Below are positions 1 to 7,424 of a stretch of 11,856 nt of DNA, piece by piece. The notes under the pieces were generated by a model. The model was not told where the DNA came from. It worked only from the letters and a program-made list of their open reading frames with translations, and did no database searches. How positions within the stretch are numbered: position 1 is the first letter of the stretch; the number at the start of each line of letters is the position of its first letter. Source of the DNA: Desulfobacteraceae bacterium (GTDB lineage: Bacteria > Desulfobacterota > DSM-4660 > Desulfatiglandales > Desulfatiglandaceae); contig CP070700.1 of assembly GCA_020349865.1 (NCBI GenBank), forward strand, positions 268,122 to 279,977, read 5' to 3'. A program made the translations under genes and the position numbers.

Positions 1-507
1 AAACCTCCTGACGCAAGAGGTGATCAAGTGGCGTTTGCGGAAGTTACTCAACACCTGGGGTCTCCGCAGTTCCAAATACCGGTACTTCAGCCTCAGGGTC
101 TCTGAGGCATCCACCGCTCCATCTACCTGGAAGGGAGGGGTCTCTGTCCTGTTGAGGATTTTCAGTTCACGTACTTTTAATTCAATGGATCCGGTTGGCA
201 ACATAAAATTTTCCTGCCCTTTTAGGCGAGGTAAGACAGTGCCTTTAACCGCAATGACCCATTCGTTTCTCAGGACATGGGCCATTTCATGACTTTCCTC
301 ATCAAACTGGGGATCAAAGACTATCTGTGTGATCCCCTCCCGGTCGCGTAGATCGATAAAAATCAAATTGCCAAGGTCGCGCCTTGAATTTACCCACCCC
401 ATTAACACGGCCACCTGGTCCACGTTGTATGGCCTGAGGCTTCCGCAGTGATGGGTCCGCTTCCAATCTCCCAAAGAGTCGATGCGTATAGCTTGGTCTT
501 CTTTCAT
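1..507 (-). CDS. aspS: Aspartyl-tRNA synthetase, N-terminal part (partial)
   Basis: Cytoplasmic enzyme that charges tRNA-Asp (or tRNA-Asx in organisms with the indirect Asn pathway) with aspartate using ATP. Only the first 169 residues are present; the gene runs off the left edge and the frame is open throughout. Visible is the N-terminal OB-fold anticodon-binding domain: GWVNSRRDLGNLIFIDLRDR at about residues 37-56, then QIVFDP at 61-66. It is followed by the hinge into the catalytic domain, LRLKYRYLELRRP at about 138-150, a strong bacterial AspRS signature. Class II motifs 1-3 lie outside the window. The ATG at 505-507 comes 4 nt after the hisS stop codon. No strong Shine-Dalgarno is seen, so translation is probably coupled to hisS in one transcript. 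The N-terminus lines up with family members, so the start is fairly sure. Confidence 0.95.
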   Translation of the reverse strand, partial: MKEDQAIRIDSLGDWKRTHHCGSLRPYNVDQVAVLMGWVNSRRDLGNLIFIDLRDREGITQIVFDPQFDEESHEMAHVLRNEWVIAVKGTVLPRLKGQENFMLPTGSIELKVRELKILNRTETPPFQVDGAVDASETLRLKYRYLELRRPQVLSNFRKRHLITSCVRRF

Positions 508-511
508 TTAT

Positions 512-1768
512 CTATAGTAGTATTTTTTTGAGTTCGTTGACAATATTTTCGAGCCCTACTTCCTCCTGAACCTTTGTCTCCATGTCCCGCAGGATACCAG
601 TCCCTGAATTCAACTCATCATCTCCCACAATAAGAACGTTCCTTGCGCCCAGGCGTCCAGATCTCTTCATCTGGGCCTTGAGTCCCTTTGAGCCATATTC
701 CATCTCAGCCCAGATGCCTGTTCTCCTCAGGTCATTGACCCAGTTAAAGGCCTTCTTTTCGGCCGTATCACCCAGTGCCGCTATAAAAAGATCCGGTGTC
801 CTGACTTCCTGTTTCGCGCCCGCGTCCAAAAGCGTTACCAGCCGTTCTATTCCCATGGCAAAACCAGTGCCGGGGTGATCCGGGCCTCCAAGGAGTTTTA
901 CCAGACCGTCATAGCGACCACCACCCATCACCGCGTTTTGTGCACCAAGGCGATCTGTTTGAATCTCGAAGGTGGTCCTGGCATAATAATCAAGGCCCCT
1001 GACAAGTTTGTGGTTTAACATAAAAGGAACACCTGAACTCTCAAGATAGCCCTGCACAGACTCAAAATGCTCTAGACAGTCTTTGCAGATAAAATCAAGG
1101 ATAGAGGGAGCACCCGAAACCACCTCCTTGCAACCCTCCACCTTGCAATCAAAAACCCTTAAGGGGTTGATCTCCGCCCGCCTCTTGCAGTCGACACAAA
1201 GGACATCAATTTTCTGAACCAGATAATCCTTAAGTTCATTTCTAAAGCCGCTCCTGCATTTTTGACACCCAAGGGAATTAATATGGAGAGCAAGATTAGA
1301 CAACCCGATAGTCTCCAAAAAAAACATGGCCATGATGATAATATCCGCATCAGATCTGGAACCGGGGTCACCAAAGATTTCCGCGTTTATCTGATGAAAT
1401 TGCCGGAATCTCCCCTTCTGAGGTCTCTCATGTCTGAACATAGGCCCGATGGTATATAGCTTTTGAATGGGATTCTTTTGATAGAGTCTGTTCTGGATAT
1501 AGGCCCTGACAACGGAAGCCGTAGCCTCTGGCCGCATTGTAAGCCCGCCTCCCTTGCTGTCCTTAAGAGTATACATCTCTTTTGAAACAATATCTGTTTC
1601 CTGCCCAATGCCTCGGCTGAAAAGCTCTGTTCTTTCAAGGAGCGGGGGCCTGATCTCCTTGAAGCCAAAAGATTGAAAGACCCTTCTTGCCTCTGACTCA
1701 AGTCTCTGCCAGGTTACCACCTCTTCAGGCAAAATATCTTTGAAGCCTTTTATGGTTGTAAATTCCAA
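512..1768 (-). CDS. hisS: Histidyl-tRNA synthetase
   Basis: Class II synthetase that attaches histidine to tRNA-His in the cytoplasm; 418 aa, a normal bacterial length. Signatures: N-terminal GFKDILPEE (residues 8-16); TMRPEATASVVRA (77-89); motif 2 with FRHERPQKGRFRQFHQ (111-126); the histidine-specific LVRGLDYYARTTFE (255-268); GGGRYDGL (282-289); and GTGFAMGIERL (300-310, motif 3). The C-terminal anticodon-binding domain follows from about residue 325. The start codon is TTG: the codon just before it is TAG, no in-frame ATG precedes the conserved GFKDILPEE, and GGAG sits 10 nt upstream. The insertion region (168-231) carries eight cysteines in C-x2-C, C-x2-C, C-x4-C, C-x2-C order, suggesting a structural metal site. 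It lies directly upstream of aspS, a common bacterial pairing, and has its own promoter at 1804-1832. Confidence 0.97.
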   Translation of the reverse strand: MEFTTIKGFKDILPEEVVTWQRLESEARRVFQSFGFKEIRPPLLERTELFSRGIGQETDIVSKEMYTLKDSKGGGLTMRPEATASVVRAYIQNRLYQKNPIQKLYTIGPMFRHERPQKGRFRQFHQINAEIFGDPGSRSDADIIIMAMFFLETIGLSNLALHINSLGCQKCRSGFRNELKDYLVQKIDVLCVDCKRRAEINPLRVFDCKVEGCKEVVSGAPSILDFICKDCLEHFESVQGYLESSGVPFMLNHKLVRGLDYYARTTFEIQTDRLGAQNAVMGGGRYDGLVKLLGGPDHPGTGFAMGIERLVTLLDAGAKQEVRTPDLFIAALGDTAEKKAFNWVNDLRRTGIWAEMEYGSKGLKAQMKRSGRLGARNVLIVGDDELNSGTGILRDMETKVQEEVGLENIVNELKKILL

Positions 1769-1803
1769 CTATTTTTTTCTCCAATCACTTTGAGTTAAGA
1801 GAT

Positions 1804-1832
1804 TTTGTATCAGAGCCCATCCCCTTCGTCAA
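1804..1832 (-). promoter_or_regulatory. Sigma70-type promoter for hisS-aspS
   Basis: On the minus strand TTGACG (1827-1832, 5 of 6 matches to the -35 consensus) is followed by exactly 17 bp and TACAAA (1804-1809, 4 of 6 to the -10). A TG one base before the -10 gives an extended -10 element. It lies in the 79-nt gap behind the cytochrome gene and about 35 nt before the hisS start. This suggests that the synthetase operon is transcribed independently of the metabolic genes upstream. Confidence 0.6.
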
Positions 1833-1847
1833 TAGCCCTTCAAAACA

Positions 1848-3662
1848 CTATTTTTTACTACCTTTATGCACAGATACAACATTGCCAGCCAGCACCAGCG
1901 GGGCCAAGATGATATGAAACAACCGGCTAAAGGGTATATATGCAACAAATGCCCCGGCAAGAATAGCGTGGAGATACCAGACATAACCATAAATAGAGGT
2001 CACTGTGGATGGGTCTGAGAAGAGGGTGCTGATCCAATGGCCAATAAATGCATAGGTGGTACTGGCCGGAATGCCGGTCATGGCAATGCGCATTCCTTCC
2101 AAAATAAACCCAATTACCACAATTGCGGCAATTAAGCCTAATGCCACGCGATCTTTCTTGGGAAGACCGTTTGGCCGGTCTAACCGGGCAAGTCTTTCAC
2201 GAATAAACGCTAATATTACACCAATAACAATCATGATTCCCGTAAGGTCAAACAGAAAGGCAGTAGTCGGATGGTTCTTATCCAGCATGGCCCAGATCGA
2301 AGACCATTCCGGTTTCCAAAGAGAACCGATCAGGCCCACAGCGCCCCAGGAAAAACGGAAGACGAAAGCATAGAAGATCAGACCGTGGATAAACCAACGC
2401 TTTCTTGACTGATGGTAGAGCCTTTTTTGAAGGAGGACATCAAGTATTACGGTCTTAATGATAGAAAATATCTTTTGAGAAAAAACGGTTTTGACAACAT
2501 TCCATAACAATTTGAAGAGGTTACTCACAGGCCCTGCATCTGTTTTTCCAGGCATAGAACCGGATAGAACGTAGGATAGGACCATGACAATGCCTGCCAG
2601 AAATACGATTAGGGAAAGGATCGTTGTGGTGTCCCCGACAGAAAAGGTGGCCGCATGACAGGGCATGCACAAAATGCTCTTGGCAGGCAGAATCATAGAG
2701 ACCGCCCCGACACCATTTCCCTTGAAGTGACATCTCTTGCAGGAGGCTTCATCCGGTCCAAGGACCATATCATGAATTCTGGAAGTCTGACCCGGACTAT
2801 ACCCCCTCGTCCATATGATGAGCTTTGACTTGGGGTCTCTTACCGGCCGAACCTCTCTCAGGTGGCATGCCTCGCACGAAACCGCCATATGGACATCGTG
2901 AGCTACTTTCTCATCATGGGGGACATGGCATTGACGGCAATCCCCCACCTGTTGATCTCCATGGTTGAAAGCCAGGGCCTGGGGATGACAAGCCGTGCAA
3001 GCGATATGGGCATGGGGCGCAGATTGATACGTTTCTGCATTTATTGGAGAGACACGCCACCCTGTCATCTCTTGTGCCAAGGCACTCTTCTGCCCGTGGC
3101 AGTTGAAACAAATCTTTGAAATTTTCTTTTGGCCTTCGGGCTCTGCTACTTCAAAATAGCGGTGACAGGCAAGGCAACTTTCATCTTCAGTTGAAAAGGC
3201 GGGCAGTGTAGATTGCTCATCGTGACAGGCCCCACATTGTTCATGAATGGGTTTCGCCAGATCAAATTGGGCCATATGGTCTTTGTCGAGACGGAGCTGA
3301 TAATGGGGATCATGGCAATTGAGGCAGTTGAGATACCTGTCCGAATATTTAACCTTTTCAGCCCCATGAAAGCCCTGATTAAGGTCCTCAATAATATTGT
3401 CGTGACACGACAAGCATTGGTCTATATGAAAAATGTCCGCCAGTTTTTTGCTGACATCCTCGGGATTAGGGTGAAGTCTGTTCTCAACGATATTTTCGTG
3501 ACAGTCCTGACAGGAATTCTGGCCATGGGCTGAAATATGAAATTTGCTCGTATCAATCAACCAGGATGCCTCGGCTCCTTTACCACCGAATGTGAATAAC
3601 GTCAGGAATAATGCAATGAAAAACATTTTTTTCATGGCAGCATCTGGACAGATCATAACCAT
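1848..3662 (-). CDS. 11-haem cytochrome c fused to a NarI-like membrane cytochrome b domain
   Basis: Predicted inner-membrane, periplasm-facing electron-transfer protein, 604 aa from this start. An N-terminal hydrophobic signal segment (FFIALFLTLFTF, about residues 14-25) precedes a periplasmic domain with eleven CxxCH c-type haem sites at residues 51, 83, 113, 143, 163, 185, 222, 242, 263, 308 and 332. A transmembrane helix at about 348-368 follows, then a NarI/DsrM-like module with further helices near 423-445, 467-487, 506-526 and 563-592. Histidines H565 and H583 are 18 apart, the spacing of the haem-b ligands H187/H205 in NarI; H417 and H426 are candidate partners. By family logic it would pass electrons between quinones and periplasmic c-haems; direction and partners are unknown. 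The start at 3662 is chosen for AAGGA six nt upstream; an ATG at 3635 (MKKMFF) is a credible alternative. It follows larA by 28 nt, probably in one operon. Confidence 0.88.
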   Translation of the reverse strand: MVMICPDAAMKKMFFIALFLTLFTFGGKGAEASWLIDTSKFHISAHGQNSCQDCHENIVENRLHPNPEDVSKKLADIFHIDQCLSCHDNIIEDLNQGFHGAEKVKYSDRYLNCLNCHDPHYQLRLDKDHMAQFDLAKPIHEQCGACHDEQSTLPAFSTEDESCLACHRYFEVAEPEGQKKISKICFNCHGQKSALAQEMTGWRVSPINAETYQSAPHAHIACTACHPQALAFNHGDQQVGDCRQCHVPHDEKVAHDVHMAVSCEACHLREVRPVRDPKSKLIIWTRGYSPGQTSRIHDMVLGPDEASCKRCHFKGNGVGAVSMILPAKSILCMPCHAATFSVGDTTTILSLIVFLAGIVMVLSYVLSGSMPGKTDAGPVSNLFKLLWNVVKTVFSQKIFSIIKTVILDVLLQKRLYHQSRKRWFIHGLIFYAFVFRFSWGAVGLIGSLWKPEWSSIWAMLDKNHPTTAFLFDLTGIMIVIGVILAFIRERLARLDRPNGLPKKDRVALGLIAAIVVIGFILEGMRIAMTGIPASTTYAFIGHWISTLFSDPSTVTSIYGYVWYLHAILAGAFVAYIPFSRLFHIILAPLVLAGNVVSVHKGSKK

Positions 3663-3668
3663 TGAAGA

Positions 3669-3673
3669 TCCTT
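3669..3673 (-). promoter_or_regulatory. Ribosome binding site deciding the cytochrome start
   Basis: AAGGA on the minus strand, 6 nt before the ATG at 3660-3662 and inside the short gap after the larA stop. The downstream alternative ATG (3633-3635) has no comparable site. A longer in-frame reading back to 3725 would overlap larA and has no signal-peptide logic. Confidence 0.5.
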
Positions 3674-3690
3674 GAGATATGCTCCGTCCA

Positions 3691-4959
3691 CTATGGTTTG
3701 GCAATTCCAACCACGTAAGGACCATCCGGGATTACAACGGCGTTCGGGGTACTTTTTAGCAATTTATTCAAGATTTCCTGCATATTTTCGGTTTTGATTA
3801 TCCCCGTGCTTTTCAAATCATCACGTGAGAGGCCTGGAGAATAGATATAGATTTTTCCGGCATGGTCCAGGGCCTGGTAGATGTTCTGCGCACACCATTG
3901 ATCTATTACAATATTTTTCGGGTCACAGTAGCCGTTAAAAAACTCTTGAGGACTGCACACCGAGCTAATGATGCCAGAAAATTCAGGGCTTCCCAGACCT
4001 TCGCGGCACTCGCAGACCACCACAATGGTTCCACCTTTGACCAAAATATCTTTTGCGCAGATCAGGGCCTTACTGATCTGATACAACGTTGCATCTAAAG
4101 GATACCCACCCCCAGAGGTAATGACCATATCCGTCGGCTTATCTAAGCGGACGGCAGAATGGTCGTAAACCAAATTACTGCCAGCCAGATGGGCATGATC
4201 ATAGTGACCCGCAAAGACTCCCGCTATCTGCCGTTCCTTATTGATAACCACATTTAAGATAAAATCAGCGCCAACCAACTCAGTCACACGAATCACGTAT
4301 TCGTGAAACGGATTTCCATCAAGAATACAATTGGTCACATTGGGGTGGTCGATCATCTTGTAGGAGTGCATGAACTTCATGGTCTCAAAGCTGGAAATCC
4401 CCGGAAGAATAGCCTTGCCTCCGCCAGAGTAGCCAGCATAAAAGTGGGGCTCGATTAGGCCTGTTAAGATCTTCAAATCCGCATCAAGATAGTGTTTATT
4501 AACCTCTATAGGAGCGCCGTCGATTTCATCGACCTTTCGATACTCCGCTGGTTTTCGGCAATAGTGGTTCAAGATGCGAAAGTTATCCATGATTTCCCGG
4601 CCCACTAGTGCCTCCAATTCTTCTCCTAAATTTGGCCGGTGCATGCCAGTAGCGATCAGTATGGTAATGTCCCCTTTGCTCATGCCTACTTTTTCAAGGA
4701 CTTTGAGTAGTGGCGGGAGGATAATCTTGTTTGGGACAGGGCGGGTAAAATCAGAGATCACTATACAGGCGTTTCTTTTTCCTTTGGCCACTTCTTTCAA
4801 CGGCGGGCTCTTAATAGGATCAGCAAGAGCCTCATAAACAGCACCTTCAGGATCAGGGAGGGCGTCAAGCCTTTTCATTTCAAGGGCAAGAACTGATTCA
4901 GGCAGACTCAAATCAATAGTTCCTTTACCACACAGTAGCCTTACGTCTCGTTCAGACAT
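3691..4959 (-). CDS. larA: Nickel-dependent lactate racemase family protein (LarA)
   Basis: Cytoplasmic racemase/epimerase of 2-hydroxyacids that uses a nickel-pincer nucleotide cofactor; 422 aa, the usual LarA length. The key residues known from Lactobacillus plantarum LarA are all recognisable: R73 in SDFTRPVP (Lp R75), H107 in TGMHRP (H108), H172 in EPHFYAGYSGGGK (H174), K182 in the same motif (cofactor-bearing K184), H198 in KFMHSYK (nickel ligand H200) and K297 in GGGYPLDATLYQISK (K298). The K182-H198 spacing of 16 equals that of Lp LarA. The exact substrate is not certain, since LarA homologues include enzymes for other 2-hydroxyacids. The ATG at 4957-4959 is preceded by a purine-rich AGAGAGAAAAGAG. 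It is divergent from the D-2-hydroxyacid dehydrogenase and heads a likely two-gene operon with the multihaem cytochrome. No larB, larC or larE is in the window. Confidence 0.9.
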   Translation of the reverse strand: MSERDVRLLCGKGTIDLSLPESVLALEMKRLDALPDPEGAVYEALADPIKSPPLKEVAKGKRNACIVISDFTRPVPNKIILPPLLKVLEKVGMSKGDITILIATGMHRPNLGEELEALVGREIMDNFRILNHYCRKPAEYRKVDEIDGAPIEVNKHYLDADLKILTGLIEPHFYAGYSGGGKAILPGISSFETMKFMHSYKMIDHPNVTNCILDGNPFHEYVIRVTELVGADFILNVVINKERQIAGVFAGHYDHAHLAGSNLVYDHSAVRLDKPTDMVITSGGGYPLDATLYQISKALICAKDILVKGGTIVVVCECREGLGSPEFSGIISSVCSPQEFFNGYCDPKNIVIDQWCAQNIYQALDHAGKIYIYSPGLSRDDLKSTGIIKTENMQEILNKLLKSTPNAVVIPDGPYVVGIAKP

Positions 4960-5180
4960 GCTCTTTTCTCTCTTTGGTCGGGATTCAATATTGCATATAG
5001 ATACCCAAAAACGGAAAGACAGGCAACATATAAAAGGTGTGCGTGTGATGATTTTAAAATCGGAATCTGTTTGCAGGCCATTCAGACACGTGGTAATAGA
5101 GTTATTATTCAGAGGCTGATGAGAACAATAAAGGGGTTATGTACCTGATCACTTATGGATTTTTTGAGGAGTAATAAAAG
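4960..5180. promoter_or_regulatory. Divergent promoter region between larA and the 2-hydroxyacid dehydrogenase
   Basis: This 221-nt AT-rich spacer must hold the promoters of both outward-facing units. It has a perfect 12-bp palindrome GATTTTAAAATC (5050-5061) and an interrupted one, TAATA-N4-TATTA (5094-5107), either of which could be a regulator site. The best plus-strand core is only TTGCAG (5071-5076), 17 bp, TAATAG (5094-5099), a weak match. GAGGAG at 5167-5172 is the ribosome binding site of the plus-strand gene. No transcription factor gene is seen nearby. Confidence 0.4.
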
Positions 5181-6155
5181 ATGAAGATTGTGGTCCTTGA
5201 TGGCTATACACTAAACCCGGGAGATCTCTCGTGGGGCGAAATTAGAGAATTGGGCAAGCTGACCGTCTATGACCGGACGGCTCTGGATGAAATAGTTGTA
5301 CGTGCGAGAGAAGCAGGAGTCATACTCACAAACAAGGCACCTATTTCCGCGGCGACCCTGGAGAAACTGCCAGATATTAGATTCATATCAGTCATGGCTA
5401 CGGGCTATGACATTGTGGATATCGAAGCCGCAGGCCGTCGAGGTATCCCAGTGTCCAATGTTCCGGAATACGGGACCGATTCAGTTGCCCAGTTCGTCTT
5501 CGCTCTCCTCCTGGAACTTTGCCATTATGTGGGAGTTCACCAAAAGGCTGTAAAGTCTGGTGAGTGGGCTGTGGCCCCTGACTGGTGTTTCTGGAAAAGC
5601 CCCCAGATTCTACTAAAAGGCAAGAAAATGGGCATCGTGGGCTTCGGGAGGATTGGCCGAAAGGTCGGGGAATTGGCCCATGCATTTGGAATGGAGGTCA
5701 TGGCCTTTGATCCTCACACCCAGGAGAGCCCTGCCTATGAACCCTTTCACTGGAAATCCATAAAGGAGGTCTTTGCTGAAGCGGATGTGGTAACCTTACA
5801 CTGTCCCCAGACCAAAGACAATGTTCGTTTTGTCAATGAAGAAATGTTGGCCTTGATGAAAAGGGATGCCTTTTTCATAAACGCGGCCCGAGGTGGATTG
5901 GTCGATGAGAAGGCGCTTGCTGAGGCCCTGAACAATAGTCGTATTGCCGCTGCAGCAGTAGACGTCGTTTCCGATGAGCCTATCCGGTCAGACAACCCTT
6001 TATTGAGTGCGCAAAACTGCTTGATCAGCCCTCACATTGCATGGGCTACCCTTGGTGCCCGTCAGACGCTTATGGCAGAGACAGTCAAAAACATAAGGGC
6101 CTTTATGTCCGGAAATAGCATCAATGTAGTAAATGAGGAGTTTCTCAAAGAGTGA
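5181..6155 (+). CDS. D-2-hydroxyacid dehydrogenase, NAD-linked (glycerate/hydroxypyruvate type)
   Basis: Cytoplasmic oxidoreductase interconverting D-2-hydroxyacids and 2-oxoacids; 324 aa, typical for the family. The split catalytic domain (about 1-100 and 290-324) encloses a Rossmann domain with GFGRIG (154-159). D177 ends the second strand and favours NAD over NADP. The catalytic triad is visible: R237 in AARGGLVDE, E266 in SDEPI and H285 in SPHIAWAT. The NAPISAATL-like and GYDIVDIEAA segments resemble the glycerate/hydroxypyruvate reductase branch rather than the lactate dehydrogenases, but substrate assignment is tentative. The ATG has GAGGAG 8 nt upstream. It is divergent from larA, whose product would supply the D-isomer if both enzymes share a substrate. 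The following gene is 194 nt downstream, so co-transcription is possible but not obvious. Confidence 0.9.
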   Translation: MKIVVLDGYTLNPGDLSWGEIRELGKLTVYDRTALDEIVVRAREAGVILTNKAPISAATLEKLPDIRFISVMATGYDIVDIEAAGRRGIPVSNVPEYGTDSVAQFVFALLLELCHYVGVHQKAVKSGEWAVAPDWCFWKSPQILLKGKKMGIVGFGRIGRKVGELAHAFGMEVMAFDPHTQESPAYEPFHWKSIKEVFAEADVVTLHCPQTKDNVRFVNEEMLALMKRDAFFINAARGGLVDEKALAEALNNSRIAAAAVDVVSDEPIRSDNPLLSAQNCLISPHIAWATLGARQTLMAETVKNIRAFMSGNSINVVNEEFLKE

Positions 6156-6239
6156 TACTTTGAAAGCAGATGGGATTTTGTCTTCAAGACATAAAAAGGT
6201 AGGTTTCGATTTTAATAATTTTACAAGGACAACCTGTCT

Positions 6240-6266
6240 TTGACTTATGCTATTATTTTTGATAAT
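6240..6266 (+). promoter_or_regulatory. Possible promoter of the URO-D family gene
   Basis: TTGACT (6240-6245, 5 of 6 to the -35 consensus) and GATAAT (6261-6266, 5 of 6 to the -10) sit in the 194-nt gap before the gene, but the spacer is only 15 bp, which is short. The gap also holds a small inverted repeat, TGTCTT-C-AAGACA (6179-6191), without a following T-run. The call is tentative. Confidence 0.3.
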
Positions 6267-6337
6267 CCAGCGCTAATGATGATTTCAGATGAATGACCAC
6301 GGAGTTGCACAGCCAGAATTTCTGTAAGTTCAAAAAG

Positions 6338-6346
6338 AAGGAGGTG
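6338..6346 (+). promoter_or_regulatory. Strong Shine-Dalgarno deciding the URO-D family start
   Basis: AAGGAGGTG is a near-perfect complement of the 16S rRNA 3' end, with GGAGG five nt before the ATG at 6350. It shows that the longer in-frame reading from 6293, which adds 19 residues, is not the true start. Confidence 0.85.
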
Positions 6347-6349
6347 GCT

Positions 6350-7369
6350 ATGACGGGAAGAGATATTACAAGAATGGCCTTCGATCTGGAAGAACCCCCG
6401 AGGGTGCCCGTTACACTTATTGGAGGGGGCTCTTGGATGGTGCATTTGGCAGGTGAAACCTTTGCAGGGATCAAAGAGGACCCAAAGAAAATTGCCGATG
6501 TCTTTATCCAGGCATTTCAAAAGGTTGGACACGACCTTATGTGGGCAGGATCGAATTTCATCAACTATCCCATGCACTTCCTGGGCTGCCCAATCGAGGA
6601 CAACAGTTCTGAAGGCCCGGCCCTTATAGGAACCGTGATCCAGAGCCTCGACGATCTTGATTCCCTTAATATTGAGAAGGTACTTCAAAATCCAGTCATG
6701 CAAGGGATCATTCGCTCTCACCATCTTATAGCCGACGCCATTGGCAAGGAGACCCTGGCAATACCGACTCAGTGGGCTCCTTTTTCTTGTGCAGCCCGGA
6801 TCTTGGGGACCGAAGCTCTCACAATCGCGACCATCGAAGAGCCAGATAAGCTTTTAGAACTTATCAGATTTTCAACAGAGCTGACATGGTCGATCATTGA
6901 GCCCATACTGGAACATGATGACATCTTGGGGGCAAACCTCTCGGATCCAGTCGCTTCAGGTGATATGATCTCACCCGATACATTCAGACAGTTCGTTGCA
7001 CCATTTCTGAAGGACCTTGTCGGGCGAATCAGGGGCAAAGGGAAGTACGCCATGATCCATATCTGTGGCAACACGACCCGGATATTAGAGGATATTGTCG
7101 ATATTGGGCCACATTGTTTTAGCATTGAATCAAAGGTTGATCTGAGGAAAGCTAAAGAAATCCTTGGGGGAAAGGTCTGTGTGGCAGGTAATGTAGCACC
7201 TACGGGACTATTCCTGTCAGGAACCCCGGAAGAGGTCATCGCAGAGGCCAGGGTATGTGTCGAGGCATGGGGCAGGGGTGGGGGCTATCTATTGACCCTG
7301 GGATGCGATTTCCCCAAAAGCGTGCCTTTTGAGAATGCCATGGCCCTGATGTCGCTAAAGGATAAGTAA
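6350..7369 (+). CDS. URO-D superfamily protein, MtaA/MtbA-type methyltransferase-like
   Basis: 339-aa protein of the uroporphyrinogen decarboxylase superfamily. It resembles the zinc-dependent cobamide methyltransferases (MtaA, MtbA, CmuA C-terminal part) more than haem-pathway HemE. The HemE arginine motif near the N-terminus (RQAGR) is absent. Present are HICGN with H237 and C239, and LTLGCDFPKSVPFEN with C319, matching the His-x-Cys ... Cys zinc site that activates thiols in MtaA-like enzymes. SDPVASGDMISPDTF (198-212) is also typical. These proteins usually transfer a methyl group between a corrinoid protein and a thiol such as coenzyme M or tetrahydrofolate, but no corrinoid protein is encoded here, so substrate and role are unknown. 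It follows the D-2-hydroxyacid dehydrogenase on the same strand and converges with the glcF-like gene across only 55 nt, with no clear terminator between them. Confidence 0.82.
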   Translation: MTGRDITRMAFDLEEPPRVPVTLIGGGSWMVHLAGETFAGIKEDPKKIADVFIQAFQKVGHDLMWAGSNFINYPMHFLGCPIEDNSSEGPALIGTVIQSLDDLDSLNIEKVLQNPVMQGIIRSHHLIADAIGKETLAIPTQWAPFSCAARILGTEALTIATIEEPDKLLELIRFSTELTWSIIEPILEHDDILGANLSDPVASGDMISPDTFRQFVAPFLKDLVGRIRGKGKYAMIHICGNTTRILEDIVDIGPHCFSIESKVDLRKAKEILGGKVCVAGNVAPTGLFLSGTPEEVIAEARVCVEAWGRGGGYLLTLGCDFPKSVPFENAMALMSLKDK

Positions 7370-7424
7370 TTAAACGGTAATATTACTCAGCAAGTCGGGG
7401 AGGGTTATTACATAGCTGATCTAT

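Noticed and set aside
20..292. Plus-strand open frame of 90 codons
   Set aside because: It lies antisense within aspS, whose protein is clearly conserved; no family signal in the plus-strand reading.
3663..3725. Longer N-terminus of the multihaem cytochrome starting at 3725
   Set aside because: It would overlap the end of larA by 35 nt and places 30 non-hydrophobic residues before the signal peptide; AAGGA six nt before 3662 supports the shorter form.
6293..6349. Longer N-terminus of the URO-D family protein
   Set aside because: The Shine-Dalgarno at 6338-6346 lies inside this stretch and points to the ATG at 6350; family members begin near that point.
6245..6724. Minus-strand open frame of 159 codons
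   Set aside because: It is antisense to the URO-D family gene and its translation shows no recognisable motif.
6350..7369. Assignment as haem-pathway uroporphyrinogen decarboxylase (HemE)
   Set aside because: The N-terminal RQAGR substrate motif is missing and the zinc-site H-x-C ... C pattern of methyltransferases is present.
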